Notes: a model not told the origin generated them from the letters alone. Positions 26,697 to 35,076 are shown, numbered from the stretch's first letter. The stretch is 64,000 bases of DNA from Streptomyces sp. HUAS 15-9 (GCF_025642155.1 NZ_CP106798.1:1178001-1242000), one strand, 5' to 3'. Translations and numbers: made by a program.

Positions 26697-28492
26697 ACCA
26701 GGACCTTCCTCCGGTCGCCCCGTCCGTGACCGCCGAACTGGTCGCGGCGCTGTCACCACGGCTGCGCAAGCGGCTGGACGCGGGCATCGCGAAGCTGGCG
26801 GACCGGCCGGTGGTGCGCGACGGCGACACCGTGCGCATCGCCGTCGACGACGACACCGACCTCGAACTGCACGCCCCCGGCGGCGCCGTGACCGGCGTCG
26901 ACGGCATCCGCTGCGGCTGTCTGCTGGCACCGGACTGCCTGCACCGGGCGGCCGCGGCGTCGGCGGCCCCGATCGCCGACACCGAACCGGATCGACCGGC
27001 CGGACCGGAGGCGGAATCCAAACCGGCCGAGGCGGCAAAGGCCCCGTCGGAGGCCCAGACCCCGTCCACGGCGGAGCCCGACGCGGCCACCGCCGACCAG
27101 CGCGCCGCCGCGCAGGCGCTCTACGGCGCGGCGGCCGCGGTCCTCGACGCAGGCACCGACGGCGCTGGGGCGGTGCTCCAGGCCGAGTTGCTGCGCGCGG
27201 CGCACACCGCGCGGCTGGCGGGACTCCCCAGGGCGGCCGCCGCGGCGGTCTCCGTGGTCACCGCGGTGCGCGCGGCCCGCTCGGCGGACCCCGCGTACCG
27301 CCTCGCCGACCTCGTCTCCACCCTGCGCGAGGTCCTGGCCGTCGCCCACCGCGTCCCGTATGCCACCGGCCCCGAACTGACCGCGCTGCGCGGCACCGTA
27401 CGCCAGCCGTACACCCCGGACGGCTCGCTGCGGCTGTACGGCCTGTTCTCCGAGCCCGTGCTCACGGCGAGTGGCTATGCGGGCGCGGTCACCTGGACCG
27501 CCGACGCCGAGGGCCGTCTCCACACGGTCTCCGACGTGGCCCCGGGCGGCCCCGGCCGGGCCGTGGGGGCGGCCGACCGGACCGTGCGCATCGGTGACAC
27601 GGCCCTGACCCACCGTGAGTTGTCGCGCGCGGGCCTCGCGGTGTCCGGTGCCACCGTCTCGCCGACGGGTCGGCTGGGTGCGGGGGCGGGGGTACGGGCG
27701 GTTCGGGCCTCCGGAGCCGACTGGCAGGGCGAACCGCTCGGCCGGCTCTGGGCCGTGCCGGTCGCCGATCAGGTCGCGCGTGCCCTGGCCGACGGCCACG
27801 ACCTGCTGTTCCTGGAGGTCACACTCACCGGGACGGTCCGTGAGGCGGCGGGCGACTGTCTGCTGGCGGACTGCGACGGGCTGACGCTCCGTCTGGTCGC
27901 CGCCCACGACGACCCCGCCCTTCCCTACCGCGACAACCTCCGTCTGCTGGGCGCCGCCCGGGGCAGCCGGCTCCGCGTGATCGCCCGGCTCAGCCCTGCC
28001 CCGCACCCCCGGGCCCTGCTGCTGGCCGCCGACCACCCGAAGGAGCCGGGCACCCGTCTCGACCTGGGCCTGGACCGGCTCCGGCACGCGGACCTGCCCG
28101 CCGCGACGGCACCGGCCGCCGGGACCGTCGTACCCACACCCGACGAAGCACCGCTGCACCTCCTGCGCCGCCGGGTGCAGCAGGCCGCGTCCGGCGGCCG
28201 GCAGGTGCTCGCGTTTCCCGGGAGCGGCGCCGCGGACGCCGCACGTCTGCGCGGGCACGGCCTGGCGACCGCGGGTGATCTGCTGGACGAACTGCACTGC
28301 GCCGCGCCGGCCCGTGCGCGTGACCCCTTCGGCCGGCTCCTCCCGGCCGACACGGACCGCTTCGCCCGCGCCTGGCTCGCCGCCGCCGTCTACACCGACG
28401 AAGTGGACCGGGCGCTGTGTGCCGCGGCGTGGAACACGGGCCACCGCTCCCCCGCGTCGACGGCACCGCCCGTCATTCGAGGCATCCCGTGA
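26693..28492 (+). CDS. SWIM zinc-finger protein, last gene of MoxR/vWA operon
   Basis: 599 residues. A SWIM-type zinc finger is seen as RCGCLLAPDCLHRAA, with ligands C74, C76, C82 and H84, preceded by the usual strands (DTDLELHAPGGAVTGVDG). An Ala/Glu/Pro/Thr-rich linker (~95-135) leads to a helical region and a mainly beta C-terminal half. SWIM fingers bind DNA or proteins; here it likely gives the complex a recognition arm. ATG 26693 overlaps the vWA stop (ATGA). Its 3' end overlaps the convergent pyrophosphatase-like gene by 20 bp. Confidence 0.85.
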   Translation: MNQDLPPVAPSVTAELVAALSPRLRKRLDAGIAKLADRPVVRDGDTVRIAVDDDTDLELHAPGGAVTGVDGIRCGCLLAPDCLHRAAAASAAPIADTEPDRPAGPEAESKPAEAAKAPSEAQTPSTAEPDAATADQRAAAQALYGAAAAVLDAGTDGAGAVLQAELLRAAHTARLAGLPRAAAAAVSVVTAVRAARSADPAYRLADLVSTLREVLAVAHRVPYATGPELTALRGTVRQPYTPDGSLRLYGLFSEPVLTASGYAGAVTWTADAEGRLHTVSDVAPGGPGRAVGAADRTVRIGDTALTHRELSRAGLAVSGATVSPTGRLGAGAGVRAVRASGADWQGEPLGRLWAVPVADQVARALADGHDLLFLEVTLTGTVREAAGDCLLADCDGLTLRLVAAHDDPALPYRDNLRLLGAARGSRLRVIARLSPAPHPRALLLAADHPKEPGTRLDLGLDRLRHADLPAATAPAAGTVVPTPDEAPLHLLRRRVQQAASGGRQVLAFPGSGAADAARLRGHGLATAGDLLDELHCAAPARARDPFGRLLPADTDRFARAWLAAAVYTDEVDRALCAAAWNTGHRSPASTAPPVIRGIP

Positions 28493-28952
28493 GCCGCTCG
28501 TAGGCGTGATGAGCGTCGCTGATCAGGTGCTCGGCCTCGGCGCGGGTACCGCAGGCCGTGACCTTGCCGACGGCCTGGTGCTGCAGGCGTGCGAGTACGG
28601 CGGCCCAGGCGTCGCCCTCGGCGTGCCAGCGTGGCAGGTCGGGGGTGTCGACGAGGTCGATGAAGGAGGGGTCCTCGGCCACGCACAGCAGTACCGGGGC
28701 GGCAGTTTCGGACTCGGCGGCGATGCGGTGCAGGACGCCCAGCGGCCAAGCGGGCACCGTGGCACCGGCCAGTGCCGGTTCGGGCATCACCACCAGGGCG
28801 TCCAGGGGCAGCCCATCGGCGTCGAGGGTGTCCGGGACACGTCCGTGTCCGACCGGCCAGCCCTGTGAGGTGAGGCGGCCGGAGGCGCCGTCGTCGGACT
28901 TGCGGATGGTGGACGAGGCGGTCGCGTCTATGTCGACAGTGATCCGGGGCAT
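28473..28952 (-). CDS. Inorganic pyrophosphatase-like protein with lost active site
   Basis: 159 residues that align with family I soluble pyrophosphatase through the core GRVPDTLDADGLPLDALVVM, the EPALAGATVPAWPLGV strand and VLLCVAEDPSF. Key residues are changed: the catalytic DGDPxD motif is DGLPLD (residues 46-51, middle Asp replaced by Leu), the N-terminal EIPxGSxxKYE motif is missing, and the DEKVLCVP acidic residue is lost. It is therefore probably not a pyrophosphatase; a binding or regulatory role is possible. ATG 28952 has a GAGGAGG site 9 nt upstream. It is divergent from a normal pyrophosphatase gene 390 bp away. Confidence 0.75.
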   Translation of the reverse strand: MPRITVDIDATASSTIRKSDDGASGRLTSQGWPVGHGRVPDTLDADGLPLDALVVMPEPALAGATVPAWPLGVLHRIAAESETAAPVLLCVAEDPSFIDLVDTPDLPRWHAEGDAWAAVLARLQHQAVGKVTACGTRAEAEHLISDAHHAYERLTGCLE

Positions 28953-29342
28953 GGCCCTGACCTCCTCAGATGTGAGCGCGGTCAGCGGGGTGGAGGCCAT
29001 CGGCACCGCAGGCGTGCGGTTGTCGGCGAGCCCCATCGCCGGATACCAGCAGTCTCCTGCCGCACGGCCGGGGCGGCAACCAAAGGGTGGCTGGACCGCC
29101 CCTTGTCCCGTCCGGTCCCCGACCGCCGTCGGCCAGGTGGCCCGGAAGGGAGCGAGGCGCACACTGGAAGGGCACGGCCTGGAAGGACGTGCCGGTGATG
29201 GGGCTCACCGCAACCGCGGGCGCGCGTCCGCTGACGGTCCCTGGTCCAGCCGCGCTGACCAGGAGCAGCCATGCCCGCACCCAGTGCGCCCCCGTCTGCC
29301 CGGCTCTCACGCCCCGCTCGGACACCAGGCAGGGAGGACGAC
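28953..29342. other. 390-bp divergent promoter region between the two pyrophosphatase-family genes
   Basis: No gene was recognised. The region must carry promoters for both the degenerate and the active pyrophosphatase genes. An ATG at 29271 is in frame with ppa and would add 24 residues, but the Ser/Pro/Arg-rich extension is not family-like and the GTG at 29343 has the better ribosome site. No clear inverted repeat or riboswitch was noticed. Confidence 0.5.
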
Positions 29343-29840
29343 GTGGAGTTCACAGTGACCGTGGAGATCCCCCAGGGTTCCCGCAACAAGTACGAGATGG
29401 ACCACACGCTGCACCGCATCCGGCTGGACCGGCTGCTGTTCACCTCCACCAAGTACCCGGCCGACTACGGCTACATCGACGGCACCCTGGGCCGGGACGG
29501 CGACCCGCTCGACGCGCTCGTACTGACCGGCGAGCCCACCTTCCCGGGCTGCACCGTCGAATGCCGGGCGGTGGGCATGTTCTGCATGAAGGACGAACAC
29601 GGCCCCGACGAGAAGGTGCTGTGCGTCCCCGCCCACGACCCGCGCTACGCGAACGTGCAGGACATCGGGGACATCTCCGAGTTCGACCGGCTGGAGATCA
29701 CCCACTTCTTCGAGGTCTACAAGGACCTGGAGCCCGGCAAGTCGGTCGAGGGCTCCCACTGGGAGGGCCGGGACGCGGCGTACACGGAGATCGAGGCGTC
29801 CCGACGGCGCGCGGCCACGGCCACCGGCGAGCGGGCGTGA
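29343..29840 (+). CDS. ppa: Inorganic pyrophosphatase (family I)
   Basis: 165 residues, the usual length. The protein hydrolyses pyrophosphate to two phosphates with Mg2+ and pulls biosynthetic reactions forward. All active-site motifs are present: VEIPQGSRNKYE (9-18), YPADYGYIDGTLG, DGDPLDALV (52-60) with the three metal-binding Asp residues, DEKVLCVP (89-96) and HFFEVYKDLE. GTG 29343 was chosen because GGGAGG lies 7 nt upstream and the protein then begins at the family's first strand. It converges with the MFS gene that ends at 29911. Confidence 0.93.
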   Translation: MEFTVTVEIPQGSRNKYEMDHTLHRIRLDRLLFTSTKYPADYGYIDGTLGRDGDPLDALVLTGEPTFPGCTVECRAVGMFCMKDEHGPDEKVLCVPAHDPRYANVQDIGDISEFDRLEITHFFEVYKDLEPGKSVEGSHWEGRDAAYTEIEASRRRAATATGERA

Positions 29841-29910
29841 ACCACCCCGATGAGGCGTCCCTCCCTGCCGTACGGCCTGAGTGGGTGAGACGACGAACTG
29901 CCCCGGCGGC

Positions 29911-31146
29911 TCAGCGCCGATCGACCCGGGTGACGGCCAGCAGCACCACGGCCGCCACCTGGATGGCGACGACCACCGTGATGAGCACGGGGACCGAGTA
30001 GCCGTACAGACCACCCGTCAGTGCACCGCCGGCCAGGCTCGCCGCACCGACCACGCCCGCGAACAGGCCGTACGCGGTCGCCCGCCGACCGCTGGGCACC
30101 AGGTCCGCGACCGTCGCCCGCAGGGTGGACTCCTGGATGCCCATGGCCGCGCCCCACACCAGCGAACCGGCCACCGCGATCGCGACCGTGTCGGAGAACG
30201 CCAGCACCACGACGCCCGCGGTCAATACCGGCAGAACCACCAGGACACGCGGGCCGATCCGGTCGTAGGCCCAGCCGGTGGCCAGCGCCGCGACCGCGTC
30301 CACCGCCATCGCCATCGCGTACAGCACCGGGACCCAGGCCGCGGTCAGCAACTGCCGCTGGACCAGGTGGTAGGAGAGCACGCCGAAGGTGGCGAACCCG
30401 GTCGTGGTGGCCGCGGTGAAGCCGGCGTAGGTCCAGAACGCCCTCGGCAGCCGTCCGTCCCGCCTCTCCGGCATCGCGGGCTGGGGCGCCTCGGCGGTCA
30501 CCCCGCGTTCGTAGGCTTCCGGGTCGGGCACCCGGGCCCGTAGCCAGAACAGCAGCAGGAGGACGGCGATGCCAGGGGCGGCGAGCACGCCGAGCGCGGG
30601 ACCGTAGTCGTTCCCGGTCAGCGCGAGCACGCCCGCCACCAGCAGCGGACCGGCGATGGCACCGATCTGGTCCAGCGCTTCATGGACGGCGAAGCCCCGG
30701 CCCCTGCCGGTCGCGGCGGTGGCGTGTGACAGCAGGGTGTCCTTCGCGGGCGAGCGCACCGCCTTGCCGACACGCTCGGCGATCACCAGCACGCACGCGG
30801 CCCACAGCACACCCGCCACGCCCAGCAGCGGCACCGAGAGGACCGTCAGCGCGTACCCGGCGATCGTCAGGCCCCAGAATCGGCGGGTCCGATCCGCCAT
30901 CGGCCCGGAGACCAGCAGCAGCCCCAGCGCCGCCGTCTCCCCGGCTCCCGTGACCGTCCCCACGACCAGGGAGGAGGCGCCCAGCGAGGCCAGCAGCGGG
31001 CCGGTGATCGAACGGGCGCCCTCGTAGACGACGTCCGCGAGCAGGCTGACCGTGCCGAACCAGACCACGAACCGCCACGGCCCCATCCCTGCCGACGACC
31101 GCTCCGGCTGCCGCTCCCCGGACACCGGCCGTGTCAGCCTTGTCAC
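29911..31146 (-). CDS. MFS transporter coupled to fluC
   Basis: 411 residues with about 12 membrane helices (first VVWFGTVSLLADVVYEG). Motif A-like sequence GPMADRTRRFWG and the later AYDRIGPRVL mark the two halves. GTG 31146 overlaps the fluC stop as GTGA and has a GGAGG site 5 nt upstream, so it is translated after fluC. The family resembles bacterial MFS permeases of unknown specificity. Its position under a fluoride-riboswitch candidate and behind fluC suggests that it is expressed with the fluoride response; a direct role in fluoride export is only inference. Confidence 0.83.
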   Translation of the reverse strand: MTRLTRPVSGERQPERSSAGMGPWRFVVWFGTVSLLADVVYEGARSITGPLLASLGASSLVVGTVTGAGETAALGLLLVSGPMADRTRRFWGLTIAGYALTVLSVPLLGVAGVLWAACVLVIAERVGKAVRSPAKDTLLSHATAATGRGRGFAVHEALDQIGAIAGPLLVAGVLALTGNDYGPALGVLAAPGIAVLLLLFWLRARVPDPEAYERGVTAEAPQPAMPERRDGRLPRAFWTYAGFTAATTTGFATFGVLSYHLVQRQLLTAAWVPVLYAMAMAVDAVAALATGWAYDRIGPRVLVVLPVLTAGVVVLAFSDTVAIAVAGSLVWGAAMGIQESTLRATVADLVPSGRRATAYGLFAGVVGAASLAGGALTGGLYGYSVPVLITVVVAIQVAAVVLLAVTRVDRR

Positions 31147-31630
31147 CGCTGCCTCCACGACACCGAGCGGCGCGTCACCGCCGCCGCGAGCCATACCGCC
31201 GCAAGCGCCGTGCACGGCGTCGCCGCGAGATACGCGGCAGCCCGGTCCGGGGACGGCCACCGGCCACCAGCTTCTGAATGTCCACGGCATACGTGGAAAA
31301 CGTCGTGAACCCGCCCAGCACCCCGGTCCCGAAGAACGGCCGGACCAGCCGGTGGGCCGCCCACACGTCCGTGATCAGCACCATGAACACGCCGATCACC
31401 GCGCAGCCCACGGCATCGACCCACAGCGTCGTCCACGGCAACGAGCCCGCCGCGACCGGCCACACCAGCGAAGCCCCGTACCGGGCCGAGCCCCCGACCG
31501 CCCCGCCGAGCGCTACCACCACCACGATCGGCCCCTGCTCACGCCACGACTCCCGCCGCCGCACGGGCACGTGCAGATCGACGTCGGGATCCGTGGGCTC
31601 GTCCGTCACGCCGGAGTCGGGGGCAGTCAT
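31143..31630 (-). pseudogene. fluC: FluC/CrcB fluoride channel with apparent frameshift
   Basis: From ATG 31630 (AGGAGA site upstream) the frame gives a charged N-terminus and then FluC helices: [34 protein letters not shown] and the signature [21 protein letters not shown]. Just after that (near 31250, in GGTGGCCGTCCCCGGACC) family sequence jumps to another frame ([19 protein letters not shown]), which ends at TGA 31143-31145. That stop overlaps the next gene's GTG, which supports the second frame being native. FluC exports F- as a dual-topology dimer; without the fourth helix it should not work. It may be a real mutation or an assembly indel. The usual second fluC copy is absent here. Confidence 0.75.
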
Positions 31631-31685
31631 GTACGTACGTTCTCCTACTCGCCGGAGCCCACGGGCAGGTGGGCACACTCCATCG

Positions 31686-31757
31686 CAAGTAGGGACTGTT
31701 GGCGGCATCGATGCCGCGGTTCGGGTACGGCGAGCCCCACCGCCGCGCCGTGACCGG
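31686..31757 (-). promoter_or_regulatory. Fluoride riboswitch candidate (crcB motif) upstream of fluC
   Basis: On the minus strand, 55 nt before the fluC start, the sequence reads GGCGGTGGGGCTCGCC, a short spacer, then AACCGC, a hairpin (GGCATCGATGCC), GC, and finally CAACAGTCCCTAC. This order and spacing match the fluoride aptamer (GG-GATGG...CGCC, AACCGC, GCTGATGACTCCTAC), with several substitutions in the first and last blocks. Location directly ahead of fluC strongly supports it. Binding of fluoride would turn on fluC and the coupled MFS gene. Confidence 0.68.
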
Positions 31758-31801
31758 AGATCACAGCCGACGACCAGACTAGCGCCGCCCGAAGCGGATC
31801 C

Positions 31802-32224
31802 CTAGCCGAGGAAGCTCAACCGGACCTGGCGGTTGGGGTTGTCCCGGTTGGTGTCCACCAGGCACACCGACTGCCAGGTTCCAAGGGCCAGGCGCCCGCC
31901 CAGCACCGGCAGGGTGGCGTGCGGCGGCACAAAGGCCGGCAGGACGTGGTCGCGGCCGTGGCCGGGGCTGCCGTGACGGTGCTGCCAGCGGTCATCGGCG
32001 GGCAGCAGGGTGTGCAGCGCGGCCAGGAGGTCGTCGTCGCTGCCGGCACCCGTCTCGATGACGGCGATACCGGCGGTGGCGTGCGGGACGAAGAGGTTCA
32101 GCAGGCCGTCGCGGCCGCCCGCCGTCTCGCGCAGGAAGACCTCGCAGTCGCCGGTGAGGTCGACGATGCGCTCCCGGGAACCGGTGGCGACGTTCAGCAC
32201 TCGTGTCGTGAAGGCATCTGACAT
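31802..32224 (-). CDS. yjbQ: YjbQ family protein (secondary thiamine-phosphate synthase-like, UPF0047)
   Basis: 140 residues, typical of UPF0047/YjbQ. The conserved core is LLNLFVPHATAGIAVIETG, followed by RHGSPGHGRDHVLPAFVPPH and the C-terminal LGTWQSVCLVDTNRDNPNRQV. Conserved His residues are thought to form the active site. Some members complement thiamine phosphate synthase mutants weakly; the physiological role is unclear. ATG 32224 follows an AGGATGGTGG site. It is transcribed alone; the fluC leader lies downstream in the same direction. Confidence 0.88.
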   Translation of the reverse strand: MSDAFTTRVLNVATGSRERIVDLTGDCEVFLRETAGGRDGLLNLFVPHATAGIAVIETGAGSDDDLLAALHTLLPADDRWQHRHGSPGHGRDHVLPAFVPPHATLPVLGGRLALGTWQSVCLVDTNRDNPNRQVRLSFLG

Positions 32225-32699
32225 GCCACCATCCTGACCCTTCCGCGCGACCCCGTTGACCGTCGGCTCGACTCCTGGCTGCTTTCGGCCCTGTGGCGCG
32301 GTCGGCCCGGTCGGCACGCACGGCCGTCGCGGCCGGCCCGCACGGCCGTGTAGGACCTCGAATGGAATGTCCCCTTCCGTTGTCCCCACCTCGGAGCTTC
32401 TCGACTGTCTCACCGTGGGCCACGGCACTTCTGTCTCATGGTCTTGTCCCTTTAGAGCCGCCCGCCGTTCCTCATCCTGTTGAGATACTGTCCTGCTGCC
32501 GCGGCCGCGGGGGACATCGGCAAGGGGCCTGAGAGCCGTATCCAGCAGGTCATGATGCCCGGTGGGCGCCCCTGGGCTCAGCCGCATCACGTGAAGGATG
32601 TGGTCCCGTGGCGCGGCGTGGCGCAGGCTGCCGGACTGCTTGCTGTGCAGGACGTCGAGAAGGCTTGGGCGGGAGGCCTCCTGAGGCGCGTACGAGGCG
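32225..32699. other. 475-bp stretch without recognised genes, left edge of decaying mobile region
   Basis: No supported gene is present. Open frames in both directions give Arg/Pro-rich, non-family translations. It includes the promoter of yjbQ on the minus strand. On the right it runs into an IS110 transposase fragment, so part of it may be untraceable mobile-element debris. Confidence 0.5.
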
Positions 32700-32918
32700 G
32701 TGGTCCTGGCTGAGGGACGCCGGACCCGACTCGATAAAGCGATCACCGCGATGGCCACCGACTCTCTGTGGTCTGCGGTGGTCACCCGGCTCGGGTGCCT
32801 GCGCGGAATCGACACTCTCACCGCCTTCGCCCTGGCCGTGGAAATCGGCGACTGGAAGCGGTTCACAGGAGCGAGCATCGGCGCTTACCTCGGGCCGGTA
32901 CCGAGTGAGTCCTCACAG
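32700..32918 (+). pseudogene. IS110-family transposase fragment
   Basis: About 70 residues (LDKAITAMAT..., VVTRLGCLRGIDTLTAFAL, AVEIGDWKRFTGASIGAYLG, VPSESS) match the C-terminal Transposase_20 region of IS110-family enzymes, where the motif leads to PSE-S. The N-terminal DEDD catalytic domain and the rest of the C-terminus are missing. The fragment ends abruptly 45 bp before an oxidoreductase gene. It is a relic and cannot be active. Confidence 0.75.
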
Positions 32919-32963
32919 CTCATGATCGTGTTACAAGCTCATACAAGGAAGGGGACGATCCCG

Positions 32964-33881
32964 ATGAAAGCCATTGTGGTTACCGACCAGGCCGCGGGAA
33001 CGGCCGGGATGACGCTGGCGGAGCGGCCTGAGCCGCCCGCAGCGATCAATGACGTCATCGTTCAGATTCATGCATCGGGTTTCGTCCCGACTGAGATGGA
33101 GTGGCCGTCGACCTGGACCAATCGCGCAGGCCGTGACAGGACCCCGTCGATCCCCGGCCACGAGCTGGCCGGAGTGGTCACCGCCGTCGGCTACGGCACG
33201 ACGGGGCTGTCGGTCGGGCAGCGGGTGTTCGGCCTCGCCGACTGGTACCGCGACGGCACCCTTGCGCAGTACGTGGCGATCGAAGCACGCAACCTCGCGC
33301 CGCTGCCCGGCGACGTCGATTTCACGGTAGGCGCGTCCCTGCCCATCTCAGGTCTGACCGCGTGGCAGGGGCTGTTCCAGCACGGCCGCCTTCAGGCCGG
33401 CCAGACCGTCCTCGCTCATGGCGCTGCAGGCGCGGTCGGGACGATGGTGACCCAGCTCGCACGTGAGGCCGGCGCTTACGTCATCGGCACCGGACGCGCC
33501 GCCGACCGTGAGAAAGCACTCGACTTCGGCGCGCATGAGTTCGTCGACCTCGAGAACGACGCGCTGAAAGACGTCGGGGGTGTCAATCTGGTCTTCGATG
33601 TCATCGGTGGTGACGTTCAGAGGCGGTCCGCTGCCCTGATCAAGGCCGGAGGAACGCTGGTGTCCGTCGTCGGCCCGGTCGAGGCGCGGCCCACTGACGG
33701 CCTGGCGGTGGACTTCGTTGTCGAGGCCGATCGTGCCGAACTGGGTAAGATCGTGCAGCGGGTGCGGGACGGACGGCTACGGACAAACATCGGTGACGTC
33801 GCGAGCTTCGATGATGCCATCGGTGCCCTTAACCCGACCACGCGGCGCAGCGGGAAGACAGTCATCCGCGTACGCCCGTAG
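32964..33881 (+). CDS. Zinc-independent medium-chain dehydrogenase/reductase (quinone oxidoreductase-like)
   Basis: 305 residues. The N-terminal GroES-like domain contains HASGFVPTEMEW and IPGHELAGVVTAVG. The Rossmann domain has the NAD(P)H-binding motif HGAAGAVGTMVTQLAREAGA, and the C-terminus ends in the family phrase RRSGKTVIRVRP. The zinc ligands of alcohol dehydrogenases are absent, pointing to an NADPH:quinone or enone reductase. ATG 32964 has an AAGGAAGGGG site. It is flanked on both sides by recombinase and transposase relics, so it may have been carried in by them. The substrate is unknown. Confidence 0.88.
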   Translation: MKAIVVTDQAAGTAGMTLAERPEPPAAINDVIVQIHASGFVPTEMEWPSTWTNRAGRDRTPSIPGHELAGVVTAVGYGTTGLSVGQRVFGLADWYRDGTLAQYVAIEARNLAPLPGDVDFTVGASLPISGLTAWQGLFQHGRLQAGQTVLAHGAAGAVGTMVTQLAREAGAYVIGTGRAADREKALDFGAHEFVDLENDALKDVGGVNLVFDVIGGDVQRRSAALIKAGGTLVSVVGPVEARPTDGLAVDFVVEADRAELGKIVQRVRDGRLRTNIGDVASFDDAIGALNPTTRRSGKTVIRVRP

Positions 33882-33917
33882 GGAGTGGATGGCCACAGTC
33901 CGACTGGCGGGTCATCC

Positions 33918-34245
33918 ACGGTGGACGAGATGAAGCGGCTCGGCCGCGACGTTGCCGAACTCACCGCGCTCGCCGACCACCTGCTCGCCCACGGCCTGGT
34001 GCTGGAGATGCTCGCCAGCCCCCTCGCGGGAATGTACGACCCCAGCGGGCACGGCAAGCTGCTGCTTCGCAGCGGTGCCGGAGACCGAGCGGGAGAACAT
34101 CCGCGAGTCGACCCTGAAAGGGCTCGACGCCGCCGCCCGCAAGGGCAAGCACGGCGGCCGACCGGCCGTCATCACCGAGAGCATGCTGCACACCGTCCTG
34201 CGGCGCCGGCCGGGCGGCGAGTCCGTCGAGCAGATCCAGCGACAT
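33918..34245 (+). pseudogene. Serine recombinase (resolvase) fragment, frameshifted
   Basis: The frame first encodes VDEMKRLGRDVAELTALADH and GLVLEMLASPLAGMYDPSG, the mid part of a resolvase catalytic domain. After ~34062 the family continues in another frame (PETERENIRESTLKGLDAA, ARKGKHGGRPAVIT, HTVLRRRPGGESVEQIQ). The N-terminal part with the catalytic Ser and the C-terminal DNA-binding helix are missing. It is non-functional debris that starts right after the oxidoreductase stop codon. Confidence 0.75.
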
Positions 34246-34252
34246 CGAGGAC

Positions 34253-34915
34253 ATGCTCAGCAGCCGCACGGGAGAACAAGCCCGTTCGCTCCATGCCAGC
34301 TTGCGATCGCTCTTCCGCGCGTTGAAGCGCGAGCGCGTGATCTTCCGCGATCCAGCCCGCGGTGTCTCCGTGGCCTGCACCGTCAACGTGCCCCGGCGCA
34401 TCCCGTCGGACCGGCTCGTGGGTCTGCTGGACAAGGCACCGACCGCGATGGCGAAGGTCGTCGGTTTGGTGGCTATCCACGCGCTGGGGCCACAGGAGAT
34501 CCGCCATCAGTTCCTGACCGGCCTCGACCGTCCGGCAGGGCACTTGGTCGTCCGCCGCCGCTGTGGTGATCACGTCGTCCATCTCGACGAACTGACCATG
34601 AAGCTTCTGAGCGACTGGCTTCGCGAACGGGCTGAGCGCTGGCCCCGCAGCACCAATCCGCACCTGATCGTCACGCAGGTCACCGCGGTCGACCCCAACG
34701 GCCCTCCGGTGTCCGAGGACGGGCTGCGGTTGATCTTCAGAAGGCTCGGTATCCAGCCCCGGACGCTCCGCATCGACCGGCTGCTCGATGAGGCACACGA
34801 AACTGCCGACCCCGTGCACCTGATGCGCGTCTTCGGAATCTCCGATACGACCGCACTGAAGTACGTCAGAGCAGCCCACCCACACCGATTCGGGCCAGAG
34901 CCCACCCAAGCCTGA
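34253..34915 (+). pseudogene. Tyrosine recombinase/integrase-like C-terminal fragment
   Basis: 220 open codons (SLFRALKRERVIFRDPARGV, IPSDRLVGLLDKAP, VVGLVAIHALGPQEIR, DPVHLMRVFGISDTTALKY) resemble the C-terminal half of streptomycete integrase-like proteins of mobile elements. The N-terminal core-binding part is absent, and a clear catalytic R-H-R-Y set is not visible. It abuts the resolvase fragment without a gap, suggesting that deletions fused two unrelated elements. Confidence 0.5.
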
Positions 34916-34920
34916 TCGGC

Positions 34921-35076
34921 AGTCCCCGGCCCGACGACCTCCTTGCCCGCCTTTCACCACTCCAGTTCGACCACATCAACTTCCTCGGCCGCTACGCGTT
35001 CTTCCGCCCGCAGGAGGCTGGCCGCAGGCCGCTGCGCGAACCCTCGACCCGCGAGGAGGACAACGGCCAGCGGTAG
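34921..35076 (+). pseudogene. Tn3-family transposase C-terminal fragment
   Basis: 51 codons ending in TAG read DDLLARLSPLQFDHINFLGR, then YAFFRPQEAGRRPLREP. This matches the extreme C-terminus of Tn3-type TnpA (LSPY...HIN-LGRY...LRPLRDP). Everything upstream, including the DDE catalytic core, is lost. A 38-bp Tn3 terminal repeat was not identified downstream. Confidence 0.6.

Noticed and set aside
29271..29342. Alternative ppa start at ATG 29271
   Set aside because: It would add 24 Ser/Pro/Arg-rich residues absent from pyrophosphatases, whereas GTG 29343 has GGGAGG at the right spacing.
32981..33000. IS110 relic and MDR reductase as one fused gene
   Set aside because: They share a frame, but the reductase has its own ATG at 32964 with an AAGGAAGGGG site and a complete N-terminal GroES-like domain.
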